Of a stretch of DNA of 64,000 nucleotides, positions 11,782 to 23,799 are shown piece by piece. Under the pieces are notes generated by a model. That model made no database searches, was not told the origin of the DNA, and was given only the letters and a program-made list of their open reading frames with translations. Each line of letters opens with the position of its first letter. Position 1 is the stretch's first letter. The translations under genes were made by a program, and so were the position numbers. The DNA is from Solanum dulcamara (lineage: Eukaryota; Streptophyta; Magnoliopsida; Solanales; Solanaceae). The stretch is from contig NC_077248.1 of NCBI RefSeq assembly GCF_947179165.1, positions 10,289,256 to 10,353,255 of the forward strand, written 5' to 3'.

Positions 11782-13292
11782 TCTGGTAGAGTTATTCGGC
11801 ATTTGTATTGATGAAAGCCGAAAGACAGTAGATATTTAATGAAATAGTGGAAGTACGCGCAAATTAATTGACACCATCATTATAAAAATAAAAATAAAAT
11901 GTTCTTTTGCTTTATGGGGTGGGGGGCCTATATATAGTTTGCACTATGGTTTTATTGATACTTCCAACAGCAAATTATGACTGTAATGCCACCAAAATGG
12001 AAAACACCAATAGAAAAAGTGGCTTAATTATGAGGTAGAAGAGAACAAGAAATTAACAGTAACAGCACAACAGAACAAGGAAATCAACTTTTCATTTGAC
12101 CCCTTATGATTTGCAAGTTGTTGAAAAATCATTTGATGAAAAGAACAAATTTGAATAATCATTTAATCACAACAAGGTGCTGGTGGCTGTTTTGGTTTGG
12201 TTTGGTGGTAGACAAAATAGTAGAACTTCTTTAAAGTAGTGTTTTCCTATCCTTAACTATTGCTAAAGCTCCTCTTTTGTTGTCTCTAATCATTATGTCT
12301 TAACTTATACATTTTCAATTTCACTAAAGATAGATTCAAAATTTGAAATTTACGAGTCTTATAATAATCACAAATTAATATACAATAATAATTGAGTTCA
12401 CCGTCACATATTTGAAAGGTTCATCCGGATCTCTTCCAGGATCAACCCACTAAACATATATATATTTCATGAAAGTCTAGATAAAAATACAAAGACTATG
12501 GTCTATGTAAAAGTTACTAGACTAACCATTATTTAAGCGTCTCAAATATAGAAATCAAGTTGTCAGTAGTGTTCATGGCTGGATTCAGCGCACCTCAATT
12601 ACTTTACTAGATATCCGCTACCTCCTTTTATAATGGGATACTAACTATGTCACTAAAACTTAGGATGAGGAGAATTTGGTACCACGGAATACTAAAGTCA
12701 TTTTTCAGGAAAATATTTTTCGTGAAGAAGTTATTTTCTAATGTTCGGTTACCAATCATATATGAGCAGAAGTCCTTTTCCGTACGATTATCTTGTGTCT
12801 GATACAAGGGATAATCGTGAACCAGCCCCAAATTGTGAATTAGCCCTTAGTGTTAAATTTTCTTCGATCTTGGTCAGGTCTGCTTGTGCATCAAAGAGGT
12901 GCAAAATGAACTAGAATAATGAATTCAAGGTGTATTGAATTCACCTTTATTATAACAATGAGGAAAAGAACAAAATGAAATGAATGATGAATGAGAGGAT
13001 ACAAATGCAAGTTGTAATACTGCTCTTCTACAGAGATAAAAACAAGAAATACAAACTAAAACTAACACAATTTTCTTCAAGAATTTAAATTACTTGACTT
13101 ATTACTAACCATCTTGAATTACCAGTAATATTAACATGAAACAGTCCTCAACCTTCTCACTGAACCTTGTACAACTCGGACAGCTTGCTTGCTGAACTCT
13201 ACGAATCATCGCAGCAACTGCATAATCAGCTTAATCTAACAATATACTTTAATCAAACCTCTAACACACTCGAAAAGAGGGTACACGGTTGA
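11782..13292. other. Intergenic between the copia element and the MYB gene
   Basis: No supported gene. 12946-12951 gives AATAAA on the minus strand, about 340 bases past the MYB stop, a possible polyadenylation signal for that gene. Short open frames here (for example 12628-12831, minus) have no recognisable motif. Confidence 0.45.
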
Positions 13293-14195
13293 TCACATAG
13301 TATTGTACCGACCAAACTGATGTCCCTGCAGAATAACACTATGCATTCCATGTTCATGCAGCTTTGGTCCATATGTTTTGAATCCTATATCTGCATCTTG
13401 ACTTGGAAAATTGTACTCACATAAGGCTTTTGGTGGAGACAGAACAGATTTATCAGGGGAATTGGAAGATGTATGATTCTCTTCTGTAAGATTGACAGTA
13501 GTAATGTCATGTATACTTGATCTTCTCTTATCTTTACCCCCAGAAATCTGCCTGATAAAGTACTTCTGAGCATGACTCGCTACTTGTGTTGGAGTTCTTG
13601 TAGTCACAAAATTGCGTGAGATATTTCTCCAATCACCTTTTCCATACTTTTTCAGCCCCAACAGAAATTGCCTGACCAAAAGTAGAAAACAATTTCAAAA
13701 TTTACAGGAAACAGAATTCCAAAGTTACATTATTAATATTTGAAACAGTACTCACCTGTGCTCTTCCTCAGTCCATGGTACTCCCTTTTTCCTTTCGTAT
13801 TCAGAAGATCGATTTGATGTGTTTCTTTTGACAGATGGAGCATAGAATCGCTTGTTGAAATCGTGGAATACGCCTTCTTCCAATGTGAATGAATTACTAC
13901 TAGTACTTGTAGTGTAGCCAGGTACTGGTATTAATCCAGCTTCTATATCAGTAATATCTTCTACCAATTCTCTATATTGTTTGATCACATCGTTCACCGT
14001 CTTACCAGGGATCATTGCTGCTACATTATACCATCTATCAGGAGTCTCTTTATCAAACAACGCGAGCGCGTCCTCAAACATCTTGTTCTCTTCACTACTC
14101 CATTTTGTTTCCTTGTTTTCCTCAAATAACCAATTTGAGTTTCTATAATATGTTGCTTCAGGAGGAGGAAAAAGAAATCCCATTTCCCTGCTCAT
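13293..14195 (-). CDS. DIVARICATA-type MYB transcription factor (two exons)
   Basis: A nuclear DNA-binding protein of the plant R-R/DIV MYB class, 272 aa. The coding sequence is complement(join(13293..13671,13756..14195)), with an 84-bp GT-AG intron (GTGAGT donor, CAG acceptor) that splits Arg147. Exon sum is 819 nt with one open frame. The first SANT/MYB domain spans about residues 29-82 (W32, W55, '[12 protein letters not shown]'). The second spans about 139-190 ('PWTEEEH', W161) and carries the diagnostic SHAQKYF motif at 179-185, which binds I-box/GATAA-like sites in this family. The start is the first ATG, in the [12 protein letters not shown] context. The C-terminus is polar and ends HQFGRYNTM. 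Family members regulate floral asymmetry, sugar or ABA responses; which role applies here cannot be told. The gene sits alone among repeats. Confidence 0.93.
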
Positions 14196-15514
14196 GTTTT
14201 CTTGTTCATTTACAAATTACAAGTTTACCTAGAGGAGAAGTGGCAGCCTAGCTAGTTGTGTTTTCTTGGTAAAATAAAAGAAAATAACAAGTGAGGTTTG
14301 TTTTTTATGGCATCAAAAAGCAATTGAGGGGAGTCTGAATAAGACTTTTTGGAAAATAGTATAAGGTGAGGAATCTATAAATTATGACCACCAAACTTTC
14401 CAAAACCCAAGGAAAATTGAAGGGGAAAAAAAAGAGTAGATCTTGCAAGTGAAATGTTAAGCATTTGAGGTCTAGTTTACAAAGTATAAGAGAAGCTACT
14501 AATAGAAAAAGAAGGAAATAGAGTTACTATTATATAGAAACTGGGGCATACAAATGAAGCCCTTAGAGGAGAAAGGACAAACTTGGAGAAAATAGATATT
14601 GACTATTTGCTCCCTCTGTTTGAGGTCATGTTTCAGAAATGTATGTGATTGAGTAAATAGCTTTATGCATAATGGAACAGATCGACTTGAAAAATGGAAC
14701 GATTTGTACAAATTATATGTTTTGTTACTATTTTGTAAAAATCGTCAGGTATGATTATGTTAGATACATGTAACTCGATTGGTGAAATTGTATCTCTTCC
14801 AAAAAACATGTTTTTTTTACCAATGCACAAAGAAAATATTATGTTGCGAATGAACAAGATTTGAGAAATTGTTCCTACGTAAAAGGATTACTTTCTTTTT
14901 TCTTAATATTCCATCCGTTTCAATTTGTTTGACTTGTATGATTCTTTCCTTTTTTTAAGTAACTTTTTAAATTTTGATTTCGACGTGACACATTTAAGAC
15001 TATAAAATTAAAAAATATTTGACATATTTAATAGATTTTTAATTATAGACCACAAAATTTGAAATGTAAAAATCGAAAAGTGTGTCATAGAAACAAAAAG
15101 TATATAATGAACGACCTTAAAGAAATGCATCTACATTTGCTAGCATTTTGCTTCTTCTATTTTATCTTAATAGTATATATGTTATTATTTGATTAGGCAT
15201 TACAGTTAAGAAATAAAGAACAAATTGTTGCCAACTCACCTCAAGTATTCTTAGAAAGGTGTTAGTGTTTCTTTTTGGACAATTTTTTTAAAAATGTCAC
15301 AAGTATTATTCGTCACTTTTGTTTCATTTGATTTGATGTGACACACTATTTAAAAAATAATATTTTTATATTATTTATAAATAATTTAATTTTTAATTTT
15401 TTTAATAATATGATTTATTATAACACAAATACTTATAATTTTGAAAGATCATAAAATAATTTAATGTCTATCAAATAAACAAGAAAATCAAAAGATTTTT
15501 TGTTTTGTTTTTAT
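14196..15514. other. MYB upstream region and intergenic DNA
   Basis: This is the 5' side of the minus-strand MYB gene. AT-rich with no clear core promoter element that I would defend and no other gene. 14890-15110 and 15290-15480 read like short MITE-type AT-rich repeats. Confidence 0.4.
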
Positions 15515-15680
15515 TCAGTGTCCGATACTTGCATTGGAGTCTGACTATTCCGAATTCGCGCTATATAAAGCCTCATTCGTGGAGAAAAGTGCTTCTTGCC
15601 AAGAATTTTTCCATATTCAAAATTTAAACTCAAGACATCTGGTTAAAAGAAGAACAATTTTATTCATCGTTGGTGAAAGA
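15515..15680 (-). mobile_element. Degenerate tRNA-derived SINE-like repeat
   Basis: The plus strand has the ordered blocks 'tgtccgatacttgcattgga', 'gactattccgaattcgcgc', 'gtgcttcttgccaag' and 'tttttccatattc', followed by a decayed box-B-like segment and 'catctggttaa'. From memory this matches a common Solanaceae SINE whose tRNA-like promoter lies on the minus strand. It is diverged, and the box A end is not clear. Confidence 0.55.
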
Positions 15681-18260
15681 AAATATTATGTTGGAGAGAG
15701 TAAAAAAAATAGTGTCCAGATGTCATTGGGCAATGTGGGAGGTTTTTTTTGGGGTGTGTAGAGATAGAGATCCTCAATCCTAACAACTAAGACAAAAAGG
15801 ACAACCTGTCATTGCCCATAGAGCTGCCTATTAGGACACCAAAAAAAAAACATTCAGGACAGCATAGGCATTGAACCTGTTGTTCTTTCTCTTCTTTTCT
15901 TTTCTTTATAGGGTCAAGTTTTGGCTATTAGTTGGGGAAGTTAAATGGATGTATTGAGTTTAATTTGAGTGGGTTAAAATGAATTAAATTATTAGAGTAT
16001 GTGTTGAAAAATATATATCAAGGACACAAATTTATATGAAGAAGAATAATAAGATGAAGGTTTGATAATATGAACAAAGAACATAAAATTGTAGGCTTGA
16101 AATACATGTAAAACGTTTTCCTAAAAACGACATTTGCTTCCTCTCCCCCACAAGATTGCTATGGAATTGTATGCAAATAATTTTAGTGGATATGACAAGC
16201 CTATGAATTTCTGTACTAAGTAAATAGTGGAGAAATCCTATTGAAAAGCAAGAACTTGAAAACTTGATCTTTTGGAGAAGAAAACATTTCTTTGAAGAAT
16301 GTTGTAAAGAAAATGTTTTCTGTAAAAAGTTATTTGTAAGTCTGCAGTAATTGAATTTAAATAGAATTGGTGGTAACCAAAGAATGAAAAGACACAACTT
16401 TTTAATTTATAAGACATCAACTAAAGAATAAAAAGACACACTCTTTCATTTAAAAGACACCAACTAAAAAATAAAAAAATACACTCTTTCATTTAAAAGA
16501 CACCAACTAAAAAATGAAAGAATAAACTCTTTCATTTAAAAAACTTATATTAATAATTTAATTTAAACAAAATTCCAACAAGTGTATTTTATTGCGATAA
16601 AGTTTTTCATAGGTTAACTTGGATTGCATGTCATTCAAATTTTTATAATGGATTGCATTGAGTGGGTCAATATAATTAATTTATAAGAATAACCTTAGAA
16701 TTTGCCCCTAGGGCAGCTAGGAGGTCAAAATTTCAAGATCTTTCATTTTCAAAGTTATTAGGTATAATTTTTTAGTCAAAATGTACTGATTTAATAAAAT
16801 GACTCACTAATAAGTTCAAATTTAAACCAATTAAATAAAGTAATTATAATTTCATTGACTAAGAAAATGTAAAAAAAAAAAAGAAGAAGGTATTCAAAAG
16901 CTTTTTAGGAATTTGTTTAAATTACTAATTAATTAAAAATAAATTTAAAAAAGAAAATTTTACCTTTTTGACTTCTTTTATCAACTTTTGCAGTTGATGA
17001 ATTATTGATCCTTGTCAGGGGACAATTGTGACTGCGTTAGGAGATCCGTTATTTCTTAGTTATTGGCCATAATTATTGGGTGTCTCTCTCTCTCACACAC
17101 AACACTTTCACATGAAGAAAATTTGTCCGAAAATAAATATTATTTCAACCAAAATTCTGTTAACTAAAAAATTAATTAATACAATATGTAGTTTATAAAA
17201 TTTTTATTATAAATGTTTCTTGAAAATTTACACTATTAAACAACTAAAGTATAAGGGTATAGTTGGAAAAACATATTAATTTTTATCTTGTAAGGTGATA
17301 TTTATTTCGAGAAAAGATATTTTTGCTAATGTAACACTTATTTTGATTGACAAATACGTTTAACGATCGTTTGGTAGATTATATAAGAATAATACTCAAT
17401 AGAGTGTATTAGTAATGTTGAAATTAATAATGCTGAGATTAATTATGTTGAAATTATTTATTACTCACTATTTGATTTGGTTTATTAAAGACAGATCTAT
17501 ATTTAACCATATTTATTCATATCTTAATAATCTCTGTATTACTACCTCCGTTTCATATTAAATGGGCACTTTCAAATTTATACGGTGATTAAGAAAACAT
17601 TAATACATTGAAAGGTTTTATCATTTTGCCCTTTGTTTTACCAATGCAATATACATAGAGTATAAAAATATCTAGTATTGAAAATTATTTACATTCAAAA
17701 GGTCATATTAATTGTAGGGGTAAAATAAATTTTTTTTAATTGATTCTATCTTGATTTAGTAAGAGATCAAGTAATATGGGATAACTATTTAATAAAATGT
17801 TCATCTAAAATGGGACGAAGGAAGTATTTGTTATGTATTAATAATACACTCTATATTAAAAATTAAATAAAATCATAACTTATATATGAAATGATCGCTA
17901 GTGTCAAGATGGTCCCATTGCAAAGTACTCTTTTAATTCTCTACCAATTAGAAGCAAGTCCAAATGAAGGTGAATTTAATAGTACGATGTAAAATATTTT
18001 CTATCATGATTATGTTATGATGAGATGATCATTGTCTTGAATTATTTGAAATCATACATTCTTTTTCGAAATGGTGTATGAATTATTCCTCATTTCCAGA
18101 GCGTATGATTTGATTCAAGTTTAAGTGATTGATATATACTCAAACCAATAACTTGTATTAATTACATAAAAATAATTTTACCATTGCTTTTAGAATTTTA
18201 TTTGAAAAGAAAAAAAGTATTATTTTAAATTTTAAAGCTAATGATGATAGATAAAATAAA
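15681..18260. other. Intergenic AT-rich DNA with one tandem repeat
   Basis: No supported gene. The only defined structure is the 43-bp tandem repeat at 16380-16540. Small frames at 16032-16420 overlap that AT-rich tract and lack motifs. Confidence 0.45.
16380..16540. repeat. 43-bp tandem repeat, about 3.5 copies
   Basis: Three full units at 16412-16454, 16455-16497 and 16498-16540 each begin agaca(t/c)caactaaa and end ctctttcatttaaa. A partial diverged unit precedes them. Differences are single bases, so the array is a fairly recent local expansion. Confidence 0.85.
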
Positions 18261-19553
18261 GGGATGATTATTGTTATACCTCAAAAAGAGAAATTATTTA
18301 TCATTGGATATCTCATTACTTTCATACCCCAAAAAGGAGTTCGACGTCTTCTTGATACCATCGTATCATGAAGGGAAAAATATTATTCAATAATTTCTTG
18401 ATATTATCATAGTATATATATAGTCTGACAGTATCATGAAGGTATCAAGATTTGAATAATACAACAGTGAAAAATGTTTAACTGTCATTGATACCTTCAG
18501 ATTATATATATATTGTGTTGTTATCAAGGAGCAAAAAGCTACTAATCACTGAATAAACTATCAAATTATTTCTTGATACCATCAGAGTATATATGAGTGT
18601 ATACATACTCTGATAATATCATGAAGAGAAAACATTGTTCAATTATTTCTTGATACCATCAGAATATATATATACTCTGACAGTATCATGAAGGTCGCGC
18701 AAAAAAGACATGGGCCTGATCACGCGAAGAAGGGGCAGAGCAGTATTGTAATTACTTTGGGTCTTTAGTCCAATCAAAAAAATAAACTGGGATAGATCCA
18801 GTTTAAGTAAATAGTTTACTCCCTTGATCTATTTTGTATAATTTTTTTCTAAAATAAATAAATAACTAATGAAATGTACGTAAAATGTACGAAATTGGAA
18901 TTCAGGGAGAATAATTGGAAATAAATGTGATGTGTCAATATATATATGTTGATACCCTACTATTAAATAAAGGGTTTGCATTATATGAAAGGATTGCTTG
19001 ATGTGGTCGGTAACATGATTGTATATAATTGGACTTGCTGAACCAAAAACAAAAAAATAAAAATAAAAAAAGAAGAAAAAAAAAACTACACATGCAAGAA
19101 GCAACCAAAAAAAAAACAAAGGAAAAATTACACCTAATAGATCAATGGTGAAACTATTTACCCAAATTAGATCCAATCCAAACTATTTATTCTTATGATC
19201 CAAAATATTTACTCTGATAGTATGAAACAGTTTCTTCTTGATACCATCAGATGGTATCAAGCAGTTTCACTGAATCACTGTCCTTCCCTTGTTCATCTTT
19301 GATGCCATCAAAGTATATTATACTTTGATGGTATCAAACAATTTATCAAACAGTTTCTTTTTGATACTTATACTCTGATGGTATCAAAAAAGAAGAGACA
19401 GTGTTTCAGCGAAACTGTTTGATACCATAAAAGTATATTATATACTCTCATGGTATCAAATGCGCGAAATAGTTAAAAATAAGGGGTATAAAAGAAATGA
19501 GGTATCCAATAATAAATAATTTTCTTTTTTGAGGTATAACAATAATTATCCCC
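18261..19553. mobile_element. Fold-back (long inverted-repeat) DNA element
   Basis: The outer roughly 70 bp on each side are inverted copies: left 'gggatgattattgttatacc' onward and right ending 'ggtataacaataattatccc'. Inside each arm are repeated 'ttgataccatca' / 'tgatggtatcaa' modules around TA-rich centres (18350-18700 and 19215-19460), so many modules are themselves short palindromes. The centre (18840-19130) is A-rich. No transposase frame is present, so it is non-autonomous. I found no exact target-site duplication. Confidence 0.7.
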
Positions 19554-19832
19554 AAAAAAACCTACAATAATCAAATGACATAAATTATAAGGGTAGTTGG
19601 GTTCATCTGTACCTATTAAATTGGCAGCATTCCAAAGTTAATTTCCTTCTAATTCTTTTTCAAATAAAGTACTCCATACATTCTTTTTCGTCTCACTAGT
19701 CTCTATGGTAATATAAATATAAAAAAATATTTAAAAAAATATTTAAAAAAACTATACAAAATGTACTTTTATATAAAAGATTTATACATATAACCCCCCG
19801 GCCCCTCACACCCACCCACCCAACCCACCCAC

Positions 19833-19844
19833 CACACACACACA

Positions 19845-19887
<43 letters not shown>
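19833..19887. repeat. Compound (CA)n-(TA)n microsatellite
   Basis: Uninterrupted CA repeats are followed directly by TA repeats. The preceding 19800-19832 is a C-rich 'cccaccc' tract. Confidence 0.95.
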
Positions 19888-19891
<4 letters not shown>

Positions 19892-19960
19892 CCTTTCACA
19901 AATCACGTACAAAGAATTATTATTTATTTATTTATTTTAAAAAAAGAGACAACATGAAAG

Positions 19961-19965
19961 GAAAG
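19961..19965. repeat. Target-site duplication GAAAG (left) of the solo LTR
   Basis: Identical to 26460-26464 on the other side of the solo LTR, the 5-bp size expected for Ty3-gypsy integration. Confidence 0.85.
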
Positions 19966-21614
19966 TGTTACACCCGGTAAAATTATCAAAATAACCCTAG
20001 ACGAAAGAACACTCGCACAACGTATTATCCTTAACTTTTTCGGTTAATCCGAGGCCAGAATATCGATCAGGGAGAAAAATTCTGTGGAAAAATGGTCTCA
20101 GTTGAATTTTACACACCAACCGGATCAAAAAATAATTTTTTTGGGGCAAATATGCAATTTCAGAAAAGTGCGCGCCAAGGCAGTGTCGCGGACTTGGCCA
20201 ATCTTGGTTCAAAAATCACCATTGAAAATTTTTGAAAAAAAATGAACTATGAGGGAAAAAGTCCGCGTCGCGCACTTGTTCCCCCACAGGCCAATTTTTT
20301 CTGCTCGATGTTATTCTTAAGGAGGGGCATTTTGGTCTTTTCCCCACTCCTCCTATACTTAACCCACGACTAATATAGATCGTTTTCGACCTTAAAAAAG
20401 TTTTGAGACATTCCTGAGTCCATTCTACGTACCTAGGGCTAATGAGTGGAGACAAGGTTAGGGTTCAAGAGATTGAAGCAATTTCTTGCCAGATTGATTG
20501 TCCTGTACTCATCCCAACTAAAGCATGGATATAGTTCTTCCATGTTCCCCATGATTGTGATAGTTTGATTTGCGAATGAATTGAGTCCTCATGATTGTGT
20601 TTCTTGAGATTTTTTCTTAAACTTAACATATTTTTTCATAATATTGAGTAATTGATGATTTCTATGAACTTGTTTTTGAACAAATAATTTTTGACTATTT
20701 ACCTCATAAACCCTCATGATATTTTGACTAATATTGAATGAATATGAATATGATTAAGGATTGAGTTTAGAGCCTTGAACTTGTGAATGTATGATTGTGA
20801 TTGGGATGTGAGCGTGGTGATAGTTTTGATGAAACTTAATAGTCTTTGCATCTTTATTATTGAACTTAATTGAATGGTCTCAACTAAATGTTGTCATAAA
20901 TGATTGTCCCAACTGCTCAAAAATGAATGATTGGATGATTGATTGTCCGAAAATATTAATTGGATAGAACTGATGAACTGATAAAAATCCATAAGAGACT
21001 TGATGATTGGTTTGATTGTGATTGATTGTCTTATGAACATTGAGTCTCGGAAGGAGTATCGAGCACCGAATTGGGTAAGAATAAGTAATAACTCAAACCC
21101 AATAACTACGTAGCCAGCGTAGGAGAGGATTGAACCGTTAAAGTCAGATGTTTCTCTTTATTTTAATTTTCTGAAAAGATAAGACTTGAATGCTTGAATG
21201 CTTGATTGGATCCTTGAATATTGGATGATTTGTTTTTTACCCTGGCAAAATACTGGATGGTTGTGGAAACAGTAACGGGCTTGTTGTCGGATAAGAGAAA
21301 CTATCATATAGGTCTTGATAGTACTCTGATTAGATTGGATTGTTTATGATTGGTCTCTGTCTAAACGTTACTCTTGCTTTAGACTTATGACACCCAGATT
21401 GAATTATTTATCTTTCTGATTGAGATATCTGAACTAGTATTATTCTACCTTATGCATGTTTCATTCTGTCATATTACATACTTGTATATTTCATGTACTG
21501 ACGTTTATTTGGGCCTGCATTATTTCATGATGCAGCGACAGGTTCTAGAGTTCATCAATATCAACAGGCGCACCGTTGAGGATCTGTTCACACTACTAAA
21601 AATAGAAAAAAACC

Positions 21615-21840
21615 GACCACACAATACCGACTTCTAGAGGTCGGTATCCCTGAAATACAGATCCAATACTGACTTCCAAGCTTAGGTCGGAATAAGCTCG
21701 GTCGCTTTTCAATATCGACCTTCAGAGGTCGATATTTGCCGACCTCCGGAGGTCAATTTTAATTTTAAGTTGAAAAATTATGAATTTTTATTTTTATTTT
21801 ATTTTATGTTTTCGACTTCGAGAGGTCGCCATTATATATG
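21615..21840. repeat. Left subterminal repeat array of the CACTA element
   Basis: About five motifs of the ccgactt/aggtcggt kind in both orientations, including the near palindrome accgacttctagaggtcggt. In CACTA elements such subterminal motifs are transposase (TNPA-type) binding sites; that role is inferred here. Confidence 0.8.
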
Positions 21841-22088
21841 TATTTATTTTTTATTTTAATGTTTTAAAATATATATTATTATTAATACCGACTATATATG
21901 TATCTTGGAGGGGACAAGTCAAGAGGACTACTGCTAGACCGGTAAAAAGATTTATTGTAGTGAGCTTGAATCTCCTTAAAGAGAGAGATATACACGCCTC
22001 AGCCAAGAAGTGAATTTATTTTTTTCATTTTATTTTTCAATTGTAATTTGTAATCTTGTAATTTAACCAACACCCAATACTAGAGCAG

Positions 22089-23029
22089 GCGTGTGGAGGA
22101 CTGATGGAATCATAATAACTGCCTTTATTCATATTGGTCCTGTTGAGTTCCTCTATTATTGGCTTCACAGAGCTCTGCATCATCATTTTCTCTACGCTTG
22201 TTACCATTCCCATCATCACTCCTCCATTGTTACTGAGCCCATCACTGGTAATTCGTCTTCAAAATTGTTTTCCATCACTTTGATCAACTTGTTAAGAGTT
22301 AGAATGATCAATTCCGGAGAAGATGCGTCACAGTTTTAGGATATGTTTTATATGTTCTTGGAACATATTTCTGCTTACTTTCAAACACCAGAAAATGAGT
22401 GAAAAAAACCAGGAAAATATTTTGTTTCCTGGCAAACACACTCAGAGACGAAAAAAAATGTCAAATGAAATAAAGGACACTTTCTCTAAGTTTAATGGCT
22501 GAAAATTGGTTTCAAAAAGCTTGTCTCATAGTAATTGTCATCAAGGTTATTAAAAATGCTTGTCATTTTACAAAACCAAGATGAAATTAATAATTTTTAT
22601 CCTATTTTACCCGTAATTTTGGAGAGAGATAAGGGTTATGAAGTATAGATATACACTTTTTATTTATGATAAGGGTTATAAGGTATAGATATACAAAAGG
22701 AAAATGTGAACAACTAAAATGGTATAAGTCTTTTAGCGAATTTCATTATAAGTAATGGCATGTTATCTAAGGACTCCCCTAAAAGTAAAATTCTATAAAT
22801 GTCTTGGCAACTGTTATTCATCCATTTGCTGAGCTACTAGCATATTATACGCTCTTTGCCATACCTGTGTTCACATCTGTATTACTGGGACTGTTTCAAT
22901 AGCTTCAGTTGTTGCTTATGTCATCTATATTAATTTCATGAACCTCATGGACCATTCCAACTTTGAGCTAATTCCTAAGTGGATCTTCTCTGTCTTCCCC
23001 CCTCTCAAGTACTTGATGTATACACCCTC
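22089..23029 (+). pseudogene. CER1-like (ECERIFERUM, fatty acid hydroxylase superfamily) gene fragment in CACTA
   Basis: Two exons with the intron between them are present. Exon A (22089-22247) encodes 'VEFLYYWLHRALHHHFLY' and the His cluster HSHHHSSIVTEPIT, the first two of three conserved His motifs of the CER1/CER3 aldehyde-forming and alkane-forming wax enzymes (ER membrane). It has an AG before it and a GT donor after it. Exon B (about 22811-23029) encodes 'VIHPFAELLAYYTLFAIPV', then after a frameshift near 22880 'FELIPKWIFSVFPPLKYLMY', and ends at a GTGAGT donor. The next exon with the third His motif is absent. The acceptor before exon B reads CAA where CAG is expected. So this is a truncated, frameshifted pseudogene copied as genomic DNA. 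CER1 versus CER3 identity needs a tree. Confidence 0.85.
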
Positions 23030-23039
23030 GTGAGTCTTC

Positions 23040-23790
23040 TTGCCCTGCATTAAAAATGAGTTTTCAGTTTTTTGCTCCGACGGTGGAACATAATATTTTA
23101 TACAACAACATCTCTAATTAGGTAACTATAAGCAAATTAATCTTATGAAAGATCTTAAACTTTGATTTATTTATTTAGATATAGATTCAAGAACACTTCA
23201 TGTTCATGCATATCTAAAAGGCAGTACACTAGACTGATTAAAGTTATGAGAGAGATGCAGCAATTCTATAGAAAGCATGACACAAGAATGAGACTAATAG
23301 GCAACAACGACTATTAAAGTCAACCTTCTATTAAGAACACCAAACAAGCACCTATACTATAGAGATACCCTCAGGCCTCAAGATGAATGATCCTCAAGCA
23401 AGTAATCTCATCAACTTTTTCTCACGTATTTATAGTCTAGGCTAGTTATTACATAAAAGGCCCAAAAATGGTACTAACGTTGCAACCGCAACCTCTCACT
23501 TGTGGTTCAAGCTTAGCATCTCACATCACAAGTGAGTCCTTCTCCCTAGTTTAAGTACTCCTCCAAGTTAGAGACAAGATTAGAAATAATGGAAATTATT
23601 GTCTCTTGTCCAATGTACTTGACCTATAGTCTATAGATAGGACAGGTCAGTAATAACATGAAGCTCTGTATTTATTCTTTTGATACTAATATCAATATTT
23701 TGATAAGGTGGCTTAGTCCCTGATTGGATTGATCTGTGTTTTTTTAATTAAAAATGTATTTCATATATAGATATTAATAGATATGATTTG
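23040..23790. other. CACTA interior of unknown origin
   Basis: 23200-23650 resembles an LTR-like or promoter-like block (a TATA-like tatttatag near 23431, then less AT-rich sequence) but has no partner LTR or coding motif. It may be further captured host DNA. Confidence 0.3.
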
Positions 23791-23799
23791 ATTTGTTAC

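Noticed and set aside
19696..20455. Several minus-strand frames of 67-79 aa
   Set aside because: They lie in the microsatellite and inside the gypsy solo LTR and have no protein motif.
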